Below are positions 1-5,488 of a stretch of DNA of 6,469 nucleotides, piece by piece. Location of the stretch: NCBI GenBank assembly GCA_949499045.1, contig CATEEE010000253.1, positions 1 to 6,469 on the forward strand, in the 5' to 3' direction. Positions within the stretch are counted from its first letter, which is position 1. The number at the start of each line of letters is the position of its first letter. The translations under genes and the position numbers were made by a program. A model generated the notes under the pieces. It was not told where the DNA came from. It searched no databases and saw only the letters and a list, made by a program, of their open reading frames with translations. The DNA is from Marinobacterium sp. xm-d-530. Its GTDB lineage: Bacteria > Pseudomonadota > Gammaproteobacteria > Pseudomonadales > Balneatricaceae.

Positions 1-375
1 CAACAAAAACTGCAGAGTCGATCACGCACTGGGCGTGTCACTTCACTTTCGACTCTAGCCAAAGCTGATGCACTCTATCTAGAGCGCTGGCGTCAGAAAA
101 TCGAAACCATCGGTAATCTTAACTACCCTACAGAAGCGCGTAATAGAGGGATTGAGGGCAGCCTACAGATGCTTGTTACCTTGGCTGCCGATGGGAGCGT
201 CAAACAGTTAGAAATCCTCAAGAGTTCTGGCTACTCGATACTCGATGATGCGGCCATTACCACCGTCAGAACCGCCTCACCCTTCGAGCCTTTCCCTAAT
301 GATATGCGCCAGCGTCTGGATCGATTGGAGATTATTCGCACTTGGAAATTTGAGAAAAATAATCAAGTGTACTGA
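1..375 (+). CDS. Energy transducer TonB-family protein, C-terminal part (5' end outside window)
   Basis: The reading frame is open from the first base and ends at TGA 373-375, giving the last 124 residues. After a short basic/polar stretch, residues about 45-120 form a TonB C-terminal domain. It shows a YPxEARxRGIEG-type segment, a DGSV turn, a SSGYxxLDDAA helix start, a PFxPFP motif and a closing RTWxFE strand. TonB proteins are anchored in the inner membrane, cross the periplasm and pass proton-motive force to outer-membrane receptors through this domain. The membrane anchor and proline-rich linker must lie upstream and are not visible. In Pseudomonas the gene at this place, next to gshB/pilG on one side and algH on the other, is tonB3, which is reported to affect type IV pilus function. 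Assignment to that subgroup rests on synteny and recalled similarity. An internal ATG at 169 would cut the domain in half and is not a real start. Confidence 0.88.
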   Translation, partial: QQKLQSRSRTGRVTSLSTLAKADALYLERWRQKIETIGNLNYPTEARNRGIEGSLQMLVTLAADGSVKQLEILKSSGYSILDDAAITTVRTASPFEPFPNDMRQRLDRLEIIRTWKFEKNNQVY

Positions 376-430
376 TATTGAAGCATTTTCAGCTTACACT
401 GAGAGCTCAAGACGATTCGACGTTGTTAAA

Positions 431-440
431 GGAGAAAGAG
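431..440 (+). promoter_or_regulatory. Ribosome binding site fixing the yqgE start
   Basis: GGAG at 431-434 inside a purine-rich run ending at 440 lies 6 bases before ATG 441. It supports 441 over the upstream in-frame TTG at 378, which has no comparable site and would add 21 residues not typical of the family. The rest of the gap between the TonB-like gene and yqgE (376-440) shows no promoter I can support, although the operon promoter could lie here or inside the preceding gene. Confidence 0.75.
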
Positions 441-1004
441 ATGAGTAATGCCAACCTACTCAAACACCACTTCTTAATGTCTATGCCCAGCTTGGAGAGT
501 GACTACTTTAGCAACAGCCTCATCTATCTTTGTGAACACAGTGAAGAGGGCGCCATGGGAATTGTGGTCAATAAACCGCATGACATCCCAATGGATGAGA
601 TTCTCGAACAGCTCGAGCTCCCTGAGAACTCCCCCTTGAACTATCAGCCCGTTTACCAAGGTGGTCCTGTATCTGAAGAGCATGGGTTTATTCTGCACAG
701 ACAGGGTGAGCAGGCTTGGAAATCGTCACTGCACCTTCCCGAACAACTGACTTTAACTACATCCCTCGATGTCCTAGAGGCTATTTCGCGTGGCGAGGGA
801 CCTGAACACTATCTGTTTGCGCTGGGCTATGCCGGTTGGGGGCCTGGGCAGCTTGATGAAGAGATGAGCCAAAACCTCTGGTTAAGCTCACCCGCAAATT
901 TAGATATACTATTTGATGTTGAGCCGGAATTTAGACTCTCATCAGCAGCGTCTACTTTGGGTGTCGACCTAAACCTAATCTCCGCGCAAGCGGGGCACGC
1001 ATAA
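441..1004 (+). CDS. yqgE: UPF0301 / AlgH (YqgE) family protein
   Basis: The protein has 187 residues, the usual length for the AlgH/YqgE (DUF179) family. Family hallmarks run through it: HHFLMSMPSL near residues 9-18, then the SLIYLCEHSEEGAMGIVVNKP block (about 26-46), YQGGPVSEEHGFILH (72-86) and LFALGYAGWGPGQLDEE (125-141). It has no signal peptide or membrane segment, so it is probably cytoplasmic. The molecular role is not established. The Pseudomonas homologue was named for an effect on alginate production, but the wide distribution next to ruvX suggests a general function. The gene lies 65 bases after the TonB-like gene and 10 bases before ruvX, and it is probably the first gene of the pyr transcript. 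The start was chosen at ATG 441 from the GGAG site and from N-terminal alignment with family members as I recall them. Confidence 0.95.
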   Translation: MSNANLLKHHFLMSMPSLESDYFSNSLIYLCEHSEEGAMGIVVNKPHDIPMDEILEQLELPENSPLNYQPVYQGGPVSEEHGFILHRQGEQAWKSSLHLPEQLTLTTSLDVLEAISRGEGPEHYLFALGYAGWGPGQLDEEMSQNLWLSSPANLDILFDVEPEFRLSSAASTLGVDLNLISAQAGHA

Positions 1005-1014
1005 TTAAGGTCCA

Positions 1015-1482
1015 ATGACTGAATTAACTGAGAGCGCACTGGGATTCGATTTTGGCTTACGCAGAATTGGTGTTGCCTTTGGTCAGTCATTAACCGCTAC
1101 GGCCCAACCTCTAAATCCAATTGCTGCAAAAGATGGCATTCCCGACTGGAGTCTAATCGATAAAGTGATCGGTGAGTGGCAACCAAAGATCATCGTAGTG
1201 GGCTTACCTCTAAACATGGACGGCACCATCAGTGACATGGCGCGAAGAGCAAGAAAATTCGCCAACCGCATTCATGAACGATCTAAAATACCCTGCTTTC
1301 TTTTTGATGAACGATTAACATCACAAGAGGCGAAATCCATTCATCTTGAGAATGGCGGATCAGCCAATTTCGGTGCAGAATCTGTCGACGGTATCGCCGC
1401 TCAATTGATGTTAGAAGGGTGGTTTCTTCAAGAACAGCGAATACCAAGCCATGCAAGGCTTGAGGACTATTATGACCAGTAA
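1015..1482 (+). CDS. ruvX: RuvX/YqgF-type RNase H-fold nuclease (putative Holliday junction resolvase / pre-16S rRNA nuclease)
   Basis: This complete 155-residue protein is slightly longer than the E. coli homologue. It has the RNase H-like nuclease fold signatures: GFDFGLRRIGVA (residues 10-21, acidic Asp12), VGLPLNMDG (62-70), FDERLTS (97-103, acidic Asp98/Glu99) and ESVDGIAAQLML (122-133, acidic Asp125). All three acidic positions expected for metal-dependent catalysis are present, so it should be active. The family is known as YqgF/RuvX. In E. coli it matures the 5' end of 16S rRNA, and a Holliday-junction resolvase role has also been proposed. AAGG at 1007-1010 lies only 4 bases before ATG 1015, so the ribosome site is modest. 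The 3' end overlaps pyrR by 11 bases, which suggests coupled translation. Confidence 0.95.
   Translation: MTELTESALGFDFGLRRIGVAFGQSLTATAQPLNPIAAKDGIPDWSLIDKVIGEWQPKIIVVGLPLNMDGTISDMARRARKFANRIHERSKIPCFLFDERLTSQEAKSIHLENGGSANFGAESVDGIAAQLMLEGWFLQEQRIPSHARLEDYYDQ
1462..1466 (+). promoter_or_regulatory. Ribosome binding site for pyrR, inside the ruvX 3' end
   Basis: GAGGA at 1462-1466 is 5 bases before ATG 1472 and lies within the last codons of ruvX. It selects 1472 over the in-frame ATG at 1451, which has no good site upstream. Confidence 0.7.
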
Positions 1483-1984
1483 AACTTTGGACGCTGAACA
1501 GCTCCTAGCAAGAATGTGTGACAGTACTCAGCAGTTGATAGAAACTCGCGGGTTAGAAAACCCATACATCATTGGCATTCACAGTGGTGGCGTCTGGTTG
1601 GCTGAACGACTTCACCAACACCTGGGGGTTCAGGATGAGATGGGGGTTCTAGACATCTCCTTCTATCGCGACGATTTCACCCGCGTTGGGTTGAACCCTA
1701 AAGTAGGTGTTTCAAAGCTGCCAAGCGCAACCGAAGATCGCAACATAATCTTAGTTGACGACGTGTTAATGAGCGGTCGCACGGCAAGAGCCGCGCTTAA
1801 TGAGCTGTTTGATTTTGGTCGTCCAGCGTCTGTGACTTTGGTAACCCTAATTGACCTTCAACGCCGTGAACTACCCATTCAGGCAGATGTCATTGGCGGT
1901 ACCCTGACACTGTCCGGCGATCAACAGGTTAAGCTGACAGGCCCCTCTCCTCTTGAACTGACCATCAGTCAGCGTAGTAAATAA
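1472..1984 (+). CDS. pyrR: PyrR-type bifunctional regulator / uracil phosphoribosyltransferase
   Basis: The protein has 170 residues from ATG 1472, the same length as I recall for Pseudomonas PyrR. It is a type I phosphoribosyltransferase fold. Visible parts are IIGIHSGGVWLAERL (33-47, the PPi-loop region), LDISFYRDDFTRVGL (60-74, the flexible PyrR-type segment) and the PRPP-binding loop ILVDDVLMSGRTARAAL (93-109, Asp96/Asp97). PyrR binds PRPP and UMP/UTP. In Bacillus it binds pyr mRNA to control attenuation and has weak uracil phosphoribosyltransferase activity. In Pseudomonas it has been described as a regulator of pyrimidine genes, with a less clear mechanism. Its place directly ahead of pyrB fits that job. 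It overlaps ruvX by 11 bases and ends in tandem in-frame stops (TAA 1982, TAG 1985) 12 bases before pyrB. No classic PyrR RNA target is seen nearby. Confidence 0.94.
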   Translation: MTSKTLDAEQLLARMCDSTQQLIETRGLENPYIIGIHSGGVWLAERLHQHLGVQDEMGVLDISFYRDDFTRVGLNPKVGVSKLPSATEDRNIILVDDVLMSGRTARAALNELFDFGRPASVTLVTLIDLQRRELPIQADVIGGTLTLSGDQQVKLTGPSPLELTISQRSK

Positions 1985-1996
1985 TAGGAAGCGAAC

Positions 1997-3001
1997 ATGT
2001 TTAACTTTCCTGACCCAACCCAAGCGCAACTAACCGAAGATGGCCAGCTGAAGCACTTTCTGGATATCGAGGGGCTTCCAGAGTCACTGTTGTTAGAGCT
2101 ATTGGATACCGCTGATTCTTTTGTCGATATGAGCGAGCAGCAAGTCAAAAAAGTGCCGCTTCTTCGAGGCAAAACAGTCGCCAATCTCTTTTTTGAGAAC
2201 AGTACTCGAACACTATCGACCTTTGAGCTTGCCGCTAAGCGCTTATCAGCTGATGTACTGAATTTGAACATCAGCACCAGTTCCACAAAAAAAGGTGAGA
2301 CATTAAAAGATACCTTGATGACCTTGGAAGCGATGCACTCGGATATGTTTGTTGTTCGTCACTCTGATAGTGGTGCCGCGCACTTCATAGCCAGCCAGGT
2401 GACGCCAAACGTTGCCATCATCAATGCCGGTGACGGTCGTCACGCACACCCAACCCAAGCGATGCTGGACATGATGACCATTCGTCGTCATAAAGGCGGC
2501 TTTAAGCACCTAAAAGTCGCGATCGTCGGCGATATTCTTCACTCTCGAGTGGCGCGATCACAGATTCATGCTTTAAGGATTCTCGGTGTGCCTGAGATTC
2601 GTCTGATCGCCCCTCGTACACTGCTGCCACGCAACGTTGAGATGCTTGGGGTCAAAGTCTTTACCGACATGGCACAAGGGCTTCGAGATGCTGATGTCGT
2701 CATCATGCTTCGTCTGCAAAAGGAGCGTATGACCTCTGCCCTGTTACCCAGCGAGTCTGAGTTCTTCAAACTCTATGGCCTATCAGAGGAGAAGCTCGCC
2801 TTTGCTCACCCTGAAGCGATCGTTATGCACCCAGGGCCAATAAACCGTGGCGTTGAAATCGCATCATCTGTCGCGGACGGACCCAAATCGGTGATTCTGA
2901 ACCAGGTCACCAACGGTATTGCCGTTAGGATGGCTGTGATGTCGATGGCGATGAGCGGTCAAGTAGCTGAAAGAGCAAAAAAATTAGAGGCAGGAGAGTA
3001 A
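1997..3001 (+). CDS. pyrB: Aspartate carbamoyltransferase catalytic chain
   Basis: PyrB condenses carbamoyl phosphate and L-aspartate to N-carbamoyl-L-aspartate, the committed step of pyrimidine synthesis, in the cytoplasm. Its 334 residues are about 20 more than the E. coli chain. The extra residues are N-terminal, as in Pseudomonas class-A enzymes, where this extension carries nucleotide control and contacts the DHOase-like partner. Active-site residues are all present: carbamoyl-phosphate loop FFENSTRTLSTFE (65-77, Ser69-Thr70-Arg71-Thr72), Ser95 and Lys99 in SSTKKGET, Arg121-His122, HPTQ (151-154), HSR (182-184), RLQKER (239-244) and HPGPINRGVE (278-287). AGGAAG at 1986-1991 is 5 bases from ATG 1997. 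No pyrI regulatory chain follows. Instead a DHOase-like gene starts 3 bases after the stop, as expected for a class-A complex. Confidence 0.97.
   Translation: MFNFPDPTQAQLTEDGQLKHFLDIEGLPESLLLELLDTADSFVDMSEQQVKKVPLLRGKTVANLFFENSTRTLSTFELAAKRLSADVLNLNISTSSTKKGETLKDTLMTLEAMHSDMFVVRHSDSGAAHFIASQVTPNVAIINAGDGRHAHPTQAMLDMMTIRRHKGGFKHLKVAIVGDILHSRVARSQIHALRILGVPEIRLIAPRTLLPRNVEMLGVKVFTDMAQGLRDADVVIMLRLQKERMTSALLPSESEFFKLYGLSEEKLAFAHPEAIVMHPGPINRGVEIASSVADGPKSVILNQVTNGIAVRMAVMSMAMSGQVAERAKKLEAGE
2992..2998 (+). promoter_or_regulatory. Strong ribosome binding site for pyrC', inside the pyrB 3' end
   Basis: AGGAGAG at 2992-2998 overlaps the last codons of pyrB and sits 6 bases before a GTG start at 3005. 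It supports the GTG as initiation codon and suggests that translation of the two subunits is coupled. Confidence 0.8.
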
Positions 3002-3004
3002 ACA

Positions 3005-4285
3005 GTGCAGATTAAAATTGCCGGCGGGCGCATTATCGACCCTGCACAAAAGATAGACCGTATTGATGACCTATACATTGTCAAAGGCAGGATCGCAGCT
3101 GTAGGTGAAGAGCCTGACGGCTTCATCGCAGATGAAGAGTACGACGCTGAAGGTCAAATCGTCTGTCCCGGTCTCATCGATCTGTTTGCCCACTTACGCG
3201 AACCCGGTCTAACACAAAAAGGCACTATAGGATCCGAAACAGCGGCGGCCGCAGCAGGGGGTATTACCACACTGGTGGCTTCACCAAACACCAAACCGGT
3301 CGTGGATAGTACGGCGGTTGCAGAGCTAGTGCAGGATCGGGCATCCGATGCGGGTATGGCTCGAGTGCTACCTTTGGGTGCACTGACACAGTCAATGCAA
3401 GGTGAGCAACTAGCGCCACTGCATGCACTGGCGAGCTCAGGTTGTATTGGATTCACTAACGGTCGCCACCCAATCGACAGCTCGCGCGTGATGCTAAGAG
3501 CGCTTGAATACGCCGCCACACATGATCTATTAGTTGTGTTTCAAGCGGAAGATAGAGCACTGGCCGCTGAAGGCTGTATGCACGAAGGGACAACCGCTAC
3601 ACGTCTTGGGTTGAACGGCATTCCTGCTGCAGCAGAAACCATTGAGGTATCGCGCTGTTTGATTCTGATTGAGGAGACCGGTGTAAGAGCTCACTTCGGC
3701 CAGCTTTCATGTGCGCAGTCAGTCCTTCTAATCCAGAGTGCCCGTGAGCGAGGCCTCAATGTGACGGCTGATGTGGCGATACACAACCTGCTTCTAACCG
3801 ATGAAGAGGTCAATGGCTTCAACAGCCTGTTCCACGTCATTCCTCCGCTGCGTTCACAGTTGGATCGTGCAGGGCTTCGTCAAGGCTTAGTCACTGACAC
3901 GCTTGATGCGATCTGTTCAGATCACCAGCCTCAGGATGCTATCTCAAAAGAGGCACCATTCGCTGCCACTGAGCCGGGCATCAGTGGACTGGAGACACTG
4001 CTACCTTTGAGCCTAATGCTGGTGGAACAACAGTTAATCGCTCTTCCTCAGTTAATTGAAAAATTAACGACTGGACCGGCTAAAGTGTTGGGAATTGAAG
4101 CAGGCTCTCTTGAAGTGGGAGCTGATGCAGATGTCTGTGTCTTTGATCCAGAAGCCACCTGGACGGTCAACAGTGAGACACTAAAATCTCGCGGCAAGAA
4201 CACCCCGTTCATTAACACTGAACTGAAAGGCCGAGTCACTCTAACTCTTCTCAATGGCCAGCCAGTCCATCGGTTAAAGTATTAG
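3005..4285 (+). CDS. pyrC': Dihydroorotase-like protein PyrC' (probably non-catalytic subunit of the aspartate transcarbamoylase complex)
   Basis: This 426-residue protein of the cyclic amidohydrolase superfamily is closest to type I dihydroorotases, but its zinc site is broken. The usual DxHxHxREPG motif reads DLFAHLREPG (59-68), so the first His is Phe61 while His63 remains. The HxED motif reads QAED (180-183), and the HxxHxS motif reads HFGQLS (230-235, Gln233). The DHAPH-type motif reads DHQPQ (306-310), which keeps the Asp. Substrate-site residues Arg65 and Asn95 (SPNTKP) survive. With three of four expected metal-binding His lost, dihydroorotase activity is unlikely. In Pseudomonas the equivalent PyrC' is inactive and is needed to assemble the large PyrB-PyrC' dodecamer, and I infer the same here. 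A true pyrC must then lie elsewhere in the genome. GTG start, 3 bases after pyrB and in the same frame. A terminator follows. Confidence 0.92.
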   Translation: MQIKIAGGRIIDPAQKIDRIDDLYIVKGRIAAVGEEPDGFIADEEYDAEGQIVCPGLIDLFAHLREPGLTQKGTIGSETAAAAAGGITTLVASPNTKPVVDSTAVAELVQDRASDAGMARVLPLGALTQSMQGEQLAPLHALASSGCIGFTNGRHPIDSSRVMLRALEYAATHDLLVVFQAEDRALAAEGCMHEGTTATRLGLNGIPAAAETIEVSRCLILIEETGVRAHFGQLSCAQSVLLIQSARERGLNVTADVAIHNLLLTDEEVNGFNSLFHVIPPLRSQLDRAGLRQGLVTDTLDAICSDHQPQDAISKEAPFAATEPGISGLETLLPLSLMLVEQQLIALPQLIEKLTTGPAKVLGIEAGSLEVGADADVCVFDPEATWTVNSETLKSRGKNTPFINTELKGRVTLTLLNGQPVHRLKY

Positions 4286-4294
4286 AGTAAAACG

Positions 4295-4325
4295 AAAAGA
4301 CCCAGCCGATGTTGGGTCTTTTTTT
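4295..4325. terminator. Rho-independent terminator, likely bidirectional, between pyrC' and pilU
   Basis: AAAAGACCCA at 4295-4304 pairs perfectly with TGGGTCTTTT at 4313-4322. Two more pairs (G-T wobble and C-G) close a four-base CGAT loop at 4307-4310. On the + strand the stem runs into seven T (4319-4325), which is good for ending the pyr transcript 10 bases after pyrC'. On the minus strand the complement of the A-run gives TTTT followed by CGTTTT, so it probably also ends the pilT-pilU transcript, whose stop is at 4343. The remaining gap (4326-4342) holds nothing I recognise. Confidence 0.9.
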
Positions 4326-4342
4326 GACGGTTTGTCGATCAA

Positions 4343-5476
4343 TTAGTGATTCAAAGTATCGTCTGAATCCTGGAGAGTGAATGACGGTAGGTCATCACCT
4401 TCATGTTTTCCTCCTTCATCACTCAGCTTGATCATCAAACGCAAATCATTTGACGAGTCTGCAAACGACAGTGCCACTTCGTAAGTAATGACGCTCTCTT
4501 TATAAAGTGCAAACAGCGCCTGATCAAAGGTCTGCATACCCAGATTGCCAGATTTCTTGATGACATCTTTGATCTCGTGCACTTCCCCTTTGCGAATCAG
4601 ATCCTGAATCAGCGGCGTGTTAATCAGAACCTCAATGGCCGCTCTTCGTCCCTTACCATCCGTCGTGGGCAGAAGTTGCTGCGCAACGATCGCTTTTAAA
4701 TTCAGTGAGAGATCCATCCAAATCTGATTATGATGCTCGGGTCCAAAGAAAGAGATGATTCGGTCTAGAGCCTGGTTAGCATTGTTAGCGTGTAATGTTG
4801 CCAAACAGAGGTGGCCAGTTTCAGCAAATGCCAGTGCGTAGGCCATGGTCTCCGATGAGCGGATCTCACCCATCAAAATAACATCGGGCGCCTGACGTAA
4901 GGTGTTCTTCAGTGCAACCTCAAAGGACTCAGTATCTAGACCCACCTCACGCTGCGTCACGATCGACTTTTTATGATGGTGAATGTACTCAATAGGGTCT
5001 TCAACGGTAATGATATGCCCCGCTGCATGTTCATTACGGTAATCAATCATTGACGCCAAAGAGGTCGATTTACCGGTCGAGGTACCACCAACAAAAAGGA
5101 TCAGACCACGCTTTGTCATCGACAGATCTTTTAGAACCTCAGGAAGCTTGAGCTCCTCCATGGTTGGAATGTGATTGGCGATCGAACGCAGCACCATTCC
5201 CGGAGTATTGCGTTGTACATAGGCGCTCACGCGAAAACGGCCAATACCGTTCACACTCAGTGCGAAGTTGCACTCATTGGTCGCTTCAAATTCAGCTAGC
5301 TGCTTGTCACTCATCGTGCTGTAGACCAGAGCACGTGATTGTGATGAGTTAAGCGACTCGCGAGTCAGTGGCTTAATCGTTCCATCCACTTTGATCGAGG
5401 GCGGCGCACCCGCAGTAATGAAAAGATCGGATCCGCCGCGTTCAGTCATTACTTTTAAGAGTTGTGTAAAATCCAA
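4343..5476 (-). CDS. pilU: Type IV pilus retraction ATPase PilU (PilT paralogue)
   Basis: PilU is a cytoplasmic hexameric ATPase that works with PilT to pull back type IV pili during twitching motility. The protein has 377 residues in the PilT/GspE family. It shows an N-terminal PAS-like domain (about 1-105, with GGSDLFITAGAPPS at 14-27), Walker A GGTSTGKS (130-137), Asp box VEDPIEY (158-164), Walker B DVILMGEIR (198-206, Glu204) and His box GHLCLATLHANNA (221-233). PilU-specific features are LRQAPD before Walker B, the NECNFALSVNGIGRFR segment (67-82) and an acidic C-terminal tail (351-377). The P-loop has Ser133 where I recall Gly in relatives. The start is TTG at 5476. It lies 5 bases after a GAGGT site, and the resulting MDFTQLLKVM matches the PilU N-terminus. 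It follows pilT by 12 bases and is probably co-transcribed with it. Confidence 0.96.
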   Translation of the reverse strand: MDFTQLLKVMTERGGSDLFITAGAPPSIKVDGTIKPLTRESLNSSQSRALVYSTMSDKQLAEFEATNECNFALSVNGIGRFRVSAYVQRNTPGMVLRSIANHIPTMEELKLPEVLKDLSMTKRGLILFVGGTSTGKSTSLASMIDYRNEHAAGHIITVEDPIEYIHHHKKSIVTQREVGLDTESFEVALKNTLRQAPDVILMGEIRSSETMAYALAFAETGHLCLATLHANNANQALDRIISFFGPEHHNQIWMDLSLNLKAIVAQQLLPTTDGKGRRAAIEVLINTPLIQDLIRKGEVHEIKDVIKKSGNLGMQTFDQALFALYKESVITYEVALSFADSSNDLRLMIKLSDEGGKHEGDDLPSFTLQDSDDTLNH

Positions 5477-5481
5477 GGGTT

Positions 5482-5486
5482 ACCTC
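5482..5486 (-). promoter_or_regulatory. Ribosome binding site supporting a TTG start for pilU
   Basis: On the minus strand GAGGT (5486 to 5482) lies 5 bases before TTG at 5476-5474. The next in-frame ATG (5449-5447) would remove nine conserved residues. Confidence 0.75.
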
Positions 5487-5488
5487 AC

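Noticed and set aside
378..440. Upstream TTG start that would lengthen YqgE by 21 residues
   Set aside because: No ribosome site before it, a rare start codon, and the extra residues do not match the family. ATG 441 has GGAG 6 bases upstream and gives the normal length.
376..440. Possible promoter with TTGAAG (378-383) and TACACT (395-400)
   Set aside because: The two hexamers are only 11 bases apart, far from the 16-18 needed, and neither has a fitting partner. Not enough to call a promoter.
245..448. Open frame of 67 residues crossing the end of the TonB-like gene
   Set aside because: It overlaps the conserved TonB domain in another frame and runs into the yqgE start; it has no family features.
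474..698. Minus-strand open frame inside yqgE, and similar ones inside pyrB, pyrC', ruvX, pilU and pilT
   Set aside because: All lie within well-supported genes on other frames, have no recognisable domains or ribosome sites, and their amino-acid makeup looks like frame shadow.
1451..1471. Earlier ATG for PyrR adding seven residues
   Set aside because: No ribosome site and a longer overlap with ruvX. ATG 1472 has GAGGA at the right spacing and gives the usual 170 residues.
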